Of a stretch of 64,000 nt of DNA, positions 1 through 11,030 are shown in pieces. Position 1 is the stretch's first letter, and each line of letters begins with the position of its first letter. The position numbers and the translations under genes were made by a program. Source of the DNA: Whalleya microplaca (Eukaryota; Ascomycota; Sordariomycetes; Xylariales; Xylariaceae). Below the pieces are notes generated by a model. That model was not told where the DNA came from. It did not search any database and saw nothing but the letters and a program-made list of their open reading frames with translations. The stretch lies in the NCBI GenBank assembly GCA_022497155.1, contig MU385733.1, forward strand, positions 1 through 64,000, written 5' to 3'.

Positions 1-2480
1 TATTAAATTATATTTAATATATATATATTAAAAAAGTCCTTTTTATTAGTTATATTTTTATTATTTTTATAATAAAAATGCGTGATTTTTAAAAATAAAA
101 AAAACAATTTAAAATTTTAGGCAGCCCCACTTTTTAACTACCAGCCCCACTTTTTTTCGCTTAAATTCCAGCATTTACTTTAATAGTTTTTTATAATATT
201 TTTAACCTTTTAATAATTATATTATAGTTATAATATTATTCCTAATCTTATTTTATTACTCCTAAAAGCTTAAAATAAATATACGACTATAAAATATATA
301 AATTAATTATAAAATAATCAGTTTTTAATTAATTTTAGCATTATGCTTCTAGTTATAAAACGGCGCAAGCCGGATAATAAACTTTTTACTAATCCGAATA
401 TTTAAAAGGTTCGGGAGCGAAAAAAAAATCTCGATTTTATAATTTTTAATATAAAAAAAGCCCGCTATAATTTAAAATAAGCAATTAAGCAATAATTCGA
501 TATTTGGTAAAAAAAAAATCCTACTATAACTAATCGCGAAGCCGAAATTTAAAAGCAAGCTATAATAATATAAGTCGAAATAAAGTAATATATATTTAAT
601 TATTTTAAGATTATTTCTATTTTAATTTTCTTTAGTTCCGAAAAAAAAAATATCTTAATTAAGTCGCGCGGAAATATTCCGAGATTTTTAAAAGTTTCGA
701 TAATAATAACGTAAATTAGGTTAATATAAACAAAAAACTAAAAGAAAAGTATTATTTCCGTAATAAAAAAAATAACTTTAAGCGGTATAACTTTACCGAT
801 TAATATTTTTATTTTTTTTTGCTAATATATTTTTTATACCTAATTAAAAAAGATATTTTAAAACTTAATATATAAATTTAAAAAGTATATTTAATATTTA
901 ATTATTTCGCAATTATTTTATAATTTTCATATATTTATAATTATTAAGTAATTTCTACCTTTTTAAGAAGGCCTTAAATTATCTTATATTAAAAAACCAA
1001 GCGAAAGCGATTTTTTTTTTTCGCTTATAAATAAATGGAATATAATAAAAGTAATAATTAAGTTTATTACTTGCAAATTTTTCCGTTTTTAAAAATATAT
1101 AAATTTATACCTTTAAAAAAATAACAGCGAAAACGATATTAATATTAAAAATATATAAAAAGTTACTTAAAAAATAAATCGACTAATAGTTATAAATCGT
1201 TATAAAATTATTTTATAATTATTTTATTATTTTAATTTTTTTAAAACGTTAAATATAAATCTTACTATATATAAAAAACTAGTTGGTATATTATTATCGA
1301 TATTTTATATACGAAATTTTATTGGTATAAAAATTATTTTAAACAAATATTAAACGCTATTAACTTTATTATTACTAATAAAAATTAGTTTAAGATATTA
1401 TAAAATTAGCAGGTTATTTAAACGAAAGAAAAACTATATATATTTAAACTTATTTATACCTTTTTATTTAAACTTTTTATATCGCTAAAAAAAAAACTTT
1501 TTTTATATTATTTATTTCGTTTTATATTTTCCGATATTATAATTTAGAAACAACAATTTTTATTACGCTATATAAAATAAAAAAATATCAGTATTATTTA
1601 TAGCATTCGGGTATTCTGTTTAAATAAAATTAGGAATAATATTTATTTTTAGCAATTTTATTTATCGAAATTAATTAAAATTAAATTTATTATAACTTTA
1701 AAATATATTATTAATAAAATAATTATAAAATAATCTAATATATTATAACATTTATATTAGTAGGATATATTTATATCCTAGTTTTTACGGCAGCTTTTTT
1801 TTTAAAATTACCGGATATAAAGCTATTATTTAAATTAAACTAAAGAAATTTTTAAATATAAATTAAATACCCGATACTTGTTTTTTTTTATTATATACTA
1901 TATTAGTTTCCCTAATTTCCGTTTTTATAAAAAACTATTTAATTTAATTTAAGAAATATTATAAAAAATTATAAAATAATTTTATAATAATATCGAAAAA
2001 CTATTAAATCGTTATTTTTTATTACTTAAATATATAAGTAATTAGTCCGATAAAAATATTAAAACTATTATTTATAAACTAACTTATTATATTAAGGAAT
2101 TATTAAATAGGGCGTTTTTAAAAAAATTAATGCTTTTTATAATATTATTAAAAAAAACTCGACTTTTATTATAGCTAGCCGCGCGTTAAAATTAAAGACA
2201 TTTAAATTAAGTCAGAAAAATATAAATAATAAAGAGCTTAATAGTTTTTTAGTTTTAATTTATTAGCCGGAACGTAATTAATTAAATACTAATAAGTTAT
2301 AATAAAGCTAGTTTTTAATAATATTTAATTACTTATAATTATTTTAATATTATTTTATTATATTAAAACTTATTTTTATAGGTAGTTATAATATAATTAG
2401 TTAATATTTTAATTTCTTACGTAAAATTTAATAGAACTAAGTTTTTTTTGTAAAAGTTTTATAAAAATCCCACGTATTTT
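1..2480. repeat. AT-rich RIP-degraded repeat relic
   Basis: This stretch is extremely AT-rich and full of TpA steps. CpA and TpG are scarce, and residual GC occurs mostly in CpG, GpC or short islands. No open frame survives on either strand. This is the signature of repeat-induced point mutation (C-to-T at CpA on both strands) acting on a formerly multicopy sequence, usually a transposon. Near its left end a word of the type CAGCCCCACTTTTT occurs twice (about 122-155). I could not recognise which transposon family this was. Composition changes to near-normal GC at about 2480-2600. Confidence 0.8.
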
Positions 2481-2528
2481 TTAATTTGTGGGTAAGACTA
2501 TCGTAGGTAGTCCTATTAATTTTTATTA

Positions 2529-2589
2529 GTCCTATAGGACTCCTATGGGAAAAAAAAATTCCCATGGAAATCCCACGGGACTATAGGAC
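2529..2589. repeat. Nested imperfect palindrome at the edge of the RIP block
   Basis: The outer arms GTCCTATAG (2529-2537) and CTATAGGAC (2581-2589) are exact inverted copies. Inside them lies a second inverted pair, TATGGGAA and TTCCCATG, around an A run. AGTCCTATAGGACT at the left edge is itself a perfect 14-base palindrome. The block could fold into a long hairpin or cruciform. It sits between the AT-rich relic and the putative LTR. Its role is unknown; it may be the terminal part of an element. Confidence 0.5.
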
Positions 2590-2852
2590 CAACCCTGTGG
2601 GTGGGACTTGTACAGGTTTATTTACGGACGTTATATTTTAATTATAAACTTTCCTCTGCCCTTTTCTCCAGCCCCCTTATTCCTTGCATTCTGGTTGCTG
2701 AAGTGTTTTTATAAACTCCCCGGCAGAAATATATTTACTGATGTAGTATAGAACTGTAAATACCCAAGCCATGTGCTAACATCACTCCAGAGGATAACTG
2801 TTACAACCACCCATTCCTGAATATCCCCGCAACCAGCTACCACGTGATTTAT

Positions 2853-2918
2853 GGTTGCCAAGAGGGATAGTGGCTTGGCAACCATCTGGTTGCCAAGGCT
2901 CTTAGTGGCTTGGCAATC
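2853..2918. repeat. Two tandem 31-base hairpins (period 35)
   Basis: GGTTGCCAAG at 2853-2862 pairs with CTTGGCAACC at 2874-2883. The unit is then repeated at 2888-2897 and 2909-2918 with one arm mismatch. The two copies are separated by ATCT, so the junction also forms an inverted repeat. They lie about 30 bases upstream of a TATA box inside the putative LTR, which suggests duplicated upstream elements. Confidence 0.7.
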
Positions 2919-2947
2919 AAGTCCCATTTACTAGGAAGCTATTCAGA

Positions 2948-2956
2948 TATAAAAGG
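2948..2956 (+). promoter_or_regulatory. TATA box inside the putative LTR
   Basis: TATAAAAGG is a strong TATA match. It stands about 130 bases before the right end of the putative LTR, in a position expected for the U3/R boundary. No adjacent cellular gene start fits it; the next gene begins almost 1 kb downstream. Confidence 0.4.
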
Positions 2957-3088
2957 ACTGTATTTCGCCGTCCCTTAGATAGTCTCTCTTTGCTAGCCAG
3001 CGATCAATCTAAGTATTTCTACCTTCCACGCCTTTTGTTATTTCAAATCAAGACCTGTGGTAACGGCTTTGTTACAATAACCTGTACA

Positions 3089-3918
3089 ACAAGCCCAAAT
3101 TATGAAAGTGTTAATCATAGGTTAATCCGCTCTACATTATCATATAAGCGATCTTATAAGACTTGATAACTTCCCTATGTTATCAACTGAAAACCACCAG
3201 TTATGGCTCAACTAAGTACAGCCATCTTTACTTGTGGTTCTTTGTCTTTGCGTTTAGATACGTTACCCAACACCATTCTATAACATGAGTACGTATGTAG
3301 CAGCTTGTTTCTTACGTTTATAACAAATCCATCGATTTAATTTATTGCGGAAAGTAAAACTAAGCAGGTCTTTGAGTAAGTTTCGTAGAAAGTTACATCA
3401 CACACTAGTCTTAATAACTTGAATATTTGATTCATAAAACAGAGCTTGAGTTGGGTGTCCTCCTGTATAGCTAAAAGTTATGTGTCTGGATAGTCTTGAC
3501 AAAATTAAGAATCGAATTGCCCCTTTGGTTGACGCTCTTCGAATTGATTGGTGGGCCCAAAATACTGCGTCAACGTGTGACATCTCCTAGCCATGTGTGA
3601 ACCCATGAGGTCAAAACTCCGTGGTGTGTATTAAAAGCGGAGATTGGTGCCGACGAAGTCGGCAAGGTTCTTAAGGGGGGCTGTGGCCCAAAGGTGGATT
3701 TGCCGACAACGATGCGCCTTGGAAGGTAGCATCCTACAATATACGAGAAACAGTGGCGGTGCGATCATACTCTACCAGCGCCATTCGGGATCCGGCAGGT
3801 GCATACTAGCAGATTAAAGGGATCGCCCATAAATCCGGGGTAGGTGATCAGGTATAAGATGTCTCTCACCTCGCGGATGTGTCACATTCACTCGCTTTCC
3901 TAACGCTCCACCGCGAAG
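3089..3918. other. Intergenic; promoter side of the GH16 gene
   Basis: No supported gene is seen here. A perfect 7-base-arm palindrome with a 3-base loop (TGCCGAC GAA GTCGGCA, 3648-3664) lies about 255 bases upstream of the GH16 start. Inverted CCGAC/GTCGG half-sites resemble targets of fungal zinc-cluster regulators, but no factor can be named. Confidence 0.5.
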
Positions 3919-4724
3919 ATGCGTTTCATGGTTCTACTCGCGACCCTGCCCTTGGTATTCTCTGCGATACCAAAGGTCAAAAGGCAGACATCCACTGGCA
4001 CTATCATTCCGACAACGTCGTTTACCGAGTTGGATACATACTGGAACTACAATTACCCCTGGGGAACGGATCATAATGGTGGCGCTCGTATGAACAGCTC
4101 CCAGGTCTCCGTGTCTAACGGAGTCCTGACAATTACGGCTACTCCTGTCGAGGGCGAGGCACCGGCCCACAATGGCGGTGTCGAGTATCCAGTCAATTAC
4201 CGATCGGGTGCTATTCATGCCAAGCAAACATTTGCCGTTGCCAAAGGTGGAGGGTATGACTTCAGTGCTGAGTTCCTGGCTACTAATACGAAGGGAACGT
4301 GGCCGGCATTTTGGCTCACGGCGGTGAGTGGATGGCCGCCGGAGATCGATATGGCAGAGTGGAAAGGGAGCGGCGATATCAGTTTCAACACGTTCAACAC
4401 TAGCAGCAGTGTTGCGGCCCACGATGTTCCGTATTCCAGTCCTGGAGAGTGGCACTCGGTCAAAGCGCAGTTAAGAGACGAGAACGGCAGCACTGTACGC
4501 GTTAAATATTTCTTGGATGATATTGAACAGACAACGCAATATGGCCAGAACTACATTGATGCTGGGCTATATTTGATTATCAACCTGCAGATGGAGGGCT
4601 CATCAGGCTCGCCTGGCCCAGATTCAGGTAAGATCGCATGGCCCTTCAAACCTCTCAGATGCTTACGTTCGTTTTAGATGTAACCTATTCAGTTCGAAAT
4701 CTCGAAGTCGTCAGCTACCAGTAA
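3919..4724 (+). CDS. Secreted GH16-type endo-beta-glucanase
   Basis: Two exons, 3919-4627 and 4678-4724, give 251 residues. The 50-base intron runs from GTAAG to TTTTAG. Reading through it gives a spurious tail, while splicing restores the family-like C-terminal strand ending VVSYQ. Residues 1-16 form a signal peptide, followed by a dibasic KR at 21-22 that looks like a Kex2 processing site. Residues about 35-250 form a concanavalin A-like jelly roll. The GH16 catalytic motif EIDMAE is at 142-147; its two Glu are the nucleophile and acid/base by family knowledge. Two NxS/T sequons are visible at about 59 and 160. The enzyme should cleave beta-1,3 or mixed-linked glucans outside the cell or in the wall. 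The exact substrate is not determinable here. Confidence 0.9.
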
Positions 4725-6227
4725 GGAAGGTAGGCATTGATTAGTGGTTCGCAGAATGCCGCAGACAAGTTGGGTTGCCAGCCAAGTCTGTGTCATGTAG
4801 TTATTATACCTACCCGTAAATATGTTACTGTAAGAAACTGAACATGTTCTTGACACGCCAATGACTTGGTTTCTGAACATATTACTCTGGACCTTATCCC
4901 AAGTAAACGGTGCAGGATATAGAATTGGCATGTGATGCTGTCGGTCAAATAGACTGTTGCTATTGTTTCAAGGCCGGTTTGGAACAACACATATCAGCAC
5001 GAGCTGATGAAATGCACAGCATCTTCTTTAGTATGATGCTCTTACTATCTCAGTAATTGGTCTTGGAGTCTATACAGTCTCTGTAGAGTATGATTTACGA
5101 AAGGTTGAGGGTTCATCGGGTAGCTTTGACTAAATGAGACCTCAGAGAGGTGCTTCTCGTCAGCCGCACTAGGTTGACGGTTCGCTCAGGAAGTATTCTA
5201 TGCATTCAGCCTATCTGAAGCATACTATCTTAGGGAGTCTTATCGTTTCCGGCTCGAACTTGCTATGTAACGCGGTAAGCGATTACACTGCGGAAGATCG
5301 ACTCTGCGCAGCAGCAACTCCATTCTCATCATGCTACATGCAGGTTAGATCATAATCCTTCAATGCTAGTTGCGTTCATAGAATGTCGGCATTGTGTAGA
5401 TAGCCCGCTAGTTCTACTATAGTCGCTTCGCCTGTTATTAGATGGCCCTTGTAGGTATTAGATATAACCACCTTATTAGATATTTCTTGTATGTATAAAA
5501 GATTCACGAGAGGGTAAATACGATTCACTTATGTCATTTCAATGGTAACTTAGTTCAGAATGCATAATCTAGATAGCCATGTTACTTATAGTACCTTAGC
5601 GAGGTATCTATATCTGACCCAGTATCGGATGAGGCCCATGTTCACTGATGGCCAAACTGGCAGAACTGAATACCTATTCCTGTCCACACAGTAGGTATTT
5701 GTGGGTAAGTTATTCGGGCGATATCTCATAGGTCGTGGAACAGATCGGTATATTGAGCTACTGGATATTTGAGGAGTGTCGTATTATGAGGAGATGCTAG
5801 GCGACGAAAATAAGAATGGCATCCGAGCACTCGATCACATTTGGGGGCCTTCATTTGGAGCTGTCTCATTGTAAATGGTATGCATGCTGGGGAATCATCT
5901 ACATATGACCACCGACTGTAAAGCCAATGGTAGCAGCTAGTCCTACACTATTTCAGGTAGTATCTTGCTAGAGCAAGTTGAATACATCATCGTTTCCTCA
6001 GTCCGCCCGACTAGCGTCTCTGCAAGAGGCTTTAAAAGTACGAAGCTGCCCCGACATATATCGACGCATCCTGTCTAACCTAGATAGCCTCATGGCCCGC
6101 TGATGCGACGTTAAACATTCGTACTCACATTAAGATTAATTTGTCCATCCATCATTATACGTGATCGGCATCGCTGTGTGCACTCGGGTTGCTCAACAAT
6201 TGCGTAAAGACAAATTTACAACAAAGA
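4725..6227. other. Intergenic, no gene seen
   Basis: The 1.5 kb of mixed-composition sequence has only short, unsupported frames. No repeats, RNA genes or promoter motifs stood out on either strand. Confidence 0.6.
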
Positions 6228-8176
6228 CTAGGCTGCGGCTTCAACTTCCTTCGTCTCCTTGCCCTCTGCCACCACACCGTTTGTGTGTGAAGCGGTGGCC
6301 TGCTCCTTGACCTTTTTCAGCTCATTCTCAAAAGCCTCAGCCTTCTCGGCCGCTGCCTTCTTCTCAGCTTCCAAAGTCTCAACCTTGTCGCTTGCCGCCT
6401 TGTTCTCGCTCTCGAGAGTTTCCACCTTTTCAGATGCTTCCTTCTTCTCATTCTCGAGGCGGTCAACACTGGCTTGAGCTTCATCCAACTTGGCCTGCAG
6501 ACCAGACTGGGCCTGCTGCTTCTCTGACTCTACTTCGCCAAGCTTCGTCTCGAGAGCCTTTTGTTCCTGTGGTCGCGTTAGTATCGGCTTACTTGAACGT
6601 ATGCGGCAATGGTTATTTCAAAATCGCTTACAGTATGGGCAGCTCTCAAGTCTTCTTCTGCCTTTGCCGCCTTGGCGTCTGCCTCCTTAGCCTCGCCTTG
6701 AAGGCGGGATAACTCAGCGGCCTGCTCTTCGAGTTGCTTCTGTAGCTTCTCGGCGTCATCTTGAACAGACTTGAGTTTGCTCTGCAATTCAGATGCCTCT
6801 GCCTTGGCCTTCTCGAGTTCGGCCGCTCCATCTTCTTGCTCCTTCTGCAGCTTATCATGGTCACCTTGTAAGGATGTGATCTTTTCCTGTAGCTCCGTTG
6901 TCTCCTGTTTCGCCTTCTCAAGCTCAACAGTGTGGTCGGCCTTCAGCTTGTTCTGTCCCTCTTCCAAATCGGCCAGGTCCTTCTTTAGCTTCTCCACGTC
7001 AGCGCGGTACGGCTCCAGCTCAGCCTCATGGGCTTGCTCAAGAGCTTTCCTCTTCTCCTCGGCATCAGCTAGATCCTTCTTTGCAGCCTCTAGTTCCTTG
7101 GCGATATTGTCATGGTCCCCTTGCAATGTTTCATGCTTCGCCTTCCACTCGACCAAATCCCTCTCCGCGACAGAAGCTTTCTCGGCAGAATCTCCGGTCA
7201 ATTGATCGTATGATTGTTGTAAGTCATCGTGCTTCTTCTTCCATTCAGCTAGGTCCTTCTCAGCAGCAGAAACCTTCTCGTTGGCGCCTGCTGTCTGCTG
7301 TTCGTATGTCTGTTGTAAGTCCTCAACCTTGCTCTTCCATTCAGCCAATTCCTTTTCCGCGGCCGACGACTTCTCGCCAGATTCTCCCGTCAGCCGCTCG
7401 AACGCTTGTTGTAATTCGTCGTGCTTCTGTTGTGTCTCTGCTAGGCTCGCCTTGGTTGAAGACAATTCCTCCTCAGACGATTTCTTGGCCTGTTCAAGTG
7501 CTTGCTCGAGTTCCTTGTAGTCGTTTTGCGACTTAGCAAGAGCCTTCTCCTGCTCATCCCGGAGACTCTTGACCGAGGTTATCTCATCTGCGAGCTTGCT
7601 GTGGTCGCCCTGCAACGCCTCATGCTTCTTTCCCGACTCAAGAAGCTCATTCTTCACCGAGGCCAATTCGTCCTTCAGTGATGCCTCGAGCGATGCGCGC
7701 TGCTCGAGAGCCTCAGCCAGATCACGCTTGGCGGTGGAGAGCTCTTCGGTGAGCGAGTCTCTCTCTAGCTGTAGGGCATTGACCTTCTGTTCAAGCTGGG
7801 CCAGCTGTTCCCGTGTCTTGTCGAGGTCCTGGGATTGTGAGGCGACAGTCTCTTCGAGGGCACGGCGCTGCTCTGCCGACTCGCCACTGCTTTGCTGCAA
7901 TTGAGCCTGGAGCTTCTCGAGTTCATCGCGGCCCTCGCGCTTGGACGATATGGATTGCACGTCTAATTCCTCGAACTTTCTCCGGAAGTCCTCTGCCTCT
8001 TCTGAAGCTTTGGTAAGCTCATCCTTGACGACCTTCAGTTCTCCCTCGGTGGCAGCTAGGTTTTTCTTGAGAGTGGAGATGTCCTCATCTCTCTCGTCGA
8101 GCTTCTTCTGTACGGCCTCTCTCTCCTCTTTAGCGAGAGACTCCGTACTGACTAATGTGGAGAGTATGTTGCCCAT
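6228..8176 (-). CDS. Long coiled-coil protein with N-myristoylation-type start
   Basis: Two exons on the minus strand, 8176-6632 and 6566-6228, give 627 residues. The 65-base intron has a GTAAGC donor, a perfect TACTAAC branch site and a CACAG acceptor, and joins in phase 0. Almost the whole protein is heptad-rich, Glu/Lys/Ala/Gln-rich coiled coil. Residues about 250-400 hold three degenerate repeats of roughly 45 residues with the core EKDLAEWK...LQQ. The N-terminus MGNILST fits an N-myristoyl-transferase site (Gly2, Ser/Thr at 6-7), so membrane tethering is plausible. The C-terminus is acidic and ends in AAA. It is probably a structural or tethering protein; I do not recognise a named orthologue. 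Opposite-strand Ser/Phe-rich frames are shadows. Confidence 0.8.
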
Positions 8177-8693
8177 CTCGATTCAGAGGGATATGCGGTG
8201 AGGGTGTATGTGTGTGTGTTTGCGAAGGAGAGGTGAGCGATGGGGTATCTATCTGAGTTGAGCGTCCCTTTTGTCCCTCTGGATGATGCCGTTTGCTCGG
8301 GTACCGGAATCAATCAATCAATGGGTAAATTCGCTGATTGGTTCAGATGGGGGAGATACGGCAATGGTGATGAGAAGGAGGAGGAGGGGAAGAGAAGAGA
8401 AAGGTCGATAGATAGGCAGGTAAAGGTTTGGTACAGGCAGGCAGGTGTGTGTTCGACCGCCAATTAGAAAATATTTTCCCTTCCCAGGCTTACCGGGGGG
8501 CAGCTTCTATCTGGCGGTCAGTGATGGTTGGTTACCTGGTCGCCGCGGTGATTCAAATGGCGCGGGATGGCAGGTGACAAAAGACGAACCGTGCTGTGAT
8601 TAATATGGGCACTATGCTAGCTAGCCGGCCATGGTACGCATTAACTGCGGGCACTGCGGATACGGAATGCCCTGTAGCGCCCCCCCTCGTGGT

Positions 8694-8757
8694 CCCCGTC
8701 AGGCCCCGTCAGGCCCCGTCAGGCCCTGTCAGTCCCTGCCAGTCCCCAGGTCCCTGT
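8694..8757 (+). repeat. Degenerate GTCAGGCCCC minisatellite
   Basis: About six units of roughly 10-11 bases, variants of CCCGTCAGGC, run head to tail. Later units drift to GTCAGTCCCTGCCAGTCCC. Their GC content is clearly higher than the flanks. Confidence 0.7.
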
Positions 8758-8842
8758 CAGTATTCGCCAGCGATGCAGCGCTAAGCACATCCGATTAGTA
8801 CATCTACAGTTCATGCTGCGTTCATGCTGCCCGGACAGTAAT

Positions 8843-8893
8843 GTACACACATACATACATACATAAATACATACATATGTAGTATGTATGTAA
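8843..8893 (+). repeat. CATA/TATG microsatellite
   Basis: Interrupted (ACAT)n followed by (ATGT)n gives a locally self-complementary microsatellite. Confidence 0.75.
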
Positions 8894-9171
8894 GACTTCT
8901 GAACATCTCATCCTTATCGGTAAAGTGACGTGCATCCAAATAACACCTCGTGATCAGATACTGGGAACAACATGATCCAATTGTCGTATCTACACCTTTG
9001 ACGACGAATCGCCCGCCGGGCCAAGGCCACCGACACATAGCTGATTGGGTTAATCTATTCTACCTACATACATCTGTACTCTAGCAGTCTAGTCACTTAT
9101 TAGACAACTTTAGTACATATCTCGTCTTCACACACGTACGTTCAAGACTTTTACTTGCATCACACCATATC

Positions 9172-9207
9172 GCATACCTCGCATACCTCGCATACCTCGC
9201 ATACGTC
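9172..9207 (+). repeat. Four 9-base tandem repeats (GCATACCTC)
   Basis: Three exact copies of GCATACCTC and a fourth with one change (GCATACGTC) are contiguous. Confidence 0.8.
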
Positions 9208-9527
9208 AGTATTCATTCGTCAAGAATGAACCAAGTATGTACCAAGGAGACGGTTCATCATCTCAGTATCACTCATGTAGGTAATGTACATATCTGTTTG
9301 ATCACCACCTTGTCTGGTTGTTGAGACTGTGTACCTGTCATGTCTTGACTTTGGTCGCAATTTACTTAAGTACCTAGGTAATAAAATCCGGAAGCTCCTG
9401 TGGTTCATTCCGGGTCGATCGAACCACACACACTTGTAACTTAGAACGTCCAGCATTGGTTGTTGCGCATCCATCAGTTCATGTTCAGCTACAACTTACA
9501 ACTCAAGCCAGCTTTTCTGCTGCCAGT

Positions 9528-11030
9528 TCACTTATTAGACTTGGTCTCAACAAATCCGAGAGACTCGGGCGTAGTAAATGACTGTCGCTCAAGTCTTTTC
9601 TTCGCTGCGAATGCCCTTCTAATGGCCGCGTTGCTTTTCATCATCCAGTCCAGACGGTCTGTCCACCTGAAAGGTTTATTTCCCTCAGGCGCTTTGTCCA
9701 GAGCGACTTCATCCACCTCCAGGTACCACTCTTCGAGTCTCACAATATACTCTTTACATTTTGGGTATGGTAGACCGTGGTATGTTCTCTCTTTGTGCCG
9801 AGCTTTCTCATCGTTTATCCAGCCAGCCATGACCTGGGCTGTTGGGGTCAATCCGGTAGACAGGCATCGGGCAATGACTGCACTTTGAGCTTGCGAGATG
9901 AGAAAGGTCGGCCCGAGCTTGGGAACTCCAACAAACGACAAAGTAGGTCTCTTGGTCCAAAAGATGTGCTCATACAAATCATCCATGTAGAAATTGTTTG
10001 GAAATAATGAGGTGCGGGCATTCTTTCCTTTTCTTAAAAAGGGTGTGTTGTACAGATATCCCGTGCAATATATGATGTTGTCGACCTCCCTTGCTTCCTC
10101 GTTGCCTTCGAATTCGATTAGCCGTTTCTCGGGTACCAGACGTTTGGTCCCCTTCACAGGTATGGCTCTTTTATGGCTTCTTCCGTTGGGTCTTGTGGAA
10201 GAAACCCATAGCTTTTTGGTAACTTCGGCAAGGCGTAAGGATATGTCCCGCCCGGACGCGGCGTTTCCCACCACAACTACATTCTAACATGACATTAGTG
10301 TGCATAATTCAGGTTGATGAATAGGAAGTAACATAACAAACCTTTCCACGGAATGCTTCGGTGTCAGCATCTCTGTATGATTTTGAATGCGATATACTAC
10401 CAGGATGCATGCTCTTCCATTCCTCAAGTCCAATACAGTTGGGCACATAGGGCTTATCGAATGTTCCAATTGCTATGACCACGGCATTGAAATCTCTCTT
10501 CACTTCTTCTCCGGACTTGCAATTCCTCGTCTTTACTTGCCAGTCGTTCGGTTGTATTCTACTTCGCCCAAAAATGTCGATAACTTCGGTATCGTACTCT
10601 ATGTCCAGGCCAGTACTGTAGGTTTGAAGATACTGCTCGACTGATTCCCGATTTGGAAATAGCAAAGTATCATCCTTCCAGGGCCAGTCTGAGAATTCCA
10701 TCAAATACTTGATAAAGTTGCTTTCTAGAGTTTCATAAGCTGCGGTTGCAAATATACCATCCGCGTTCCGAGTAAATTTCCACACGCCCCCAGGTCCAGT
10801 CTGTCTCTCATAGATGGTAACCTTCATTCCCTCAGCTTTGAGGCGTCTGTGAGCTGTTAGTAGATAGATATATACAAGGGAAAGTGTCTCTTAGAAAGCC
10901 ACACGGAGTAGAGGAGCTATATATGGAGACTTGAATCAGAGCTTGGAGTAACTCACTTCGCTACGACAAGACCTGACATCCCCGCGCCAATTACAGCGAC
11001 TCGGTTCTTTGGCCGACCTATGGATGTCAT
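9528..11030 (-). CDS. Flavin-containing monooxygenase
   Basis: Three minus-strand exons, 11030-10957, 10846-10342 and 10283-9528, give 444 residues. Introns are 110 and 58 bases, the second with a less common GTTTGT donor. The FAD Rossmann motif GAGMSG is at 15-20, straight after the start. The GPGG sequence follows near residue 40. The FMO-type segment around HPGSISHSKSY is at about 170-182. The NADPH Rossmann motif GNAASG is at 199-204. Length and motif order match class B FMO-like enzymes of fungi, which oxygenate N or S atoms of small molecules. It stands alone, with no biosynthetic partners nearby, so the substrate is unknown. Confidence 0.9.

Larger units (their letters stand above)
2609..3088. 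mobile_element. Putative solo or terminal LTR of a retrotransposon
   Basis: The interval starts TGTACAGGTT and ends AACCTGTACA, a perfect 10-base terminal inverted pair with TG...CA ends, as in Ty1/copia and Ty3/gypsy LTRs. Its length of 480 bases is normal for an LTR. It contains a TATAAAAGG box at 2948-2956 and two tandem hairpin repeats upstream of it, as expected for a U3 promoter region. The purine-rich GGGTGGGACT just before it could be a polypurine tract, which would make it a 3' LTR whose internal region is the AT-rich block. The flanking 5-mers do not form a target-site duplication. It was inferred by eye; a second copy elsewhere in the genome would settle it. Confidence 0.45.
8177..9527. 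other. Intergenic with low-complexity repeats
   Basis: No gene is supported. The sequence holds a GTCAGGCCCC-type minisatellite, a CATA microsatellite and a 9-base tandem repeat (each listed separately), plus one exact TACCTAGGTA palindrome at 9371-9380. Confidence 0.6.

Noticed and set aside
2709..2927. 72-codon minus-strand frame in the putative LTR
   Set aside because: It is short, spans the hairpin repeats and has no protein features.
4628..4677. Read-through C-terminus of the GH16 gene
   Set aside because: The segment has intron ends and removal gives the family's conserved last strand.
6771..7904. Several Ser/Phe/Cys-rich frames on the plus strand
   Set aside because: They are shadows of the Glu/Lys/Leu-rich coiled-coil gene on the minus strand.
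9528..11030. Possible biosynthetic gene cluster around the monooxygenase
   Set aside because: Neighbours are a coiled-coil protein and a ribosome-rescue factor; there is no core synthase, transporter or pathway regulator.
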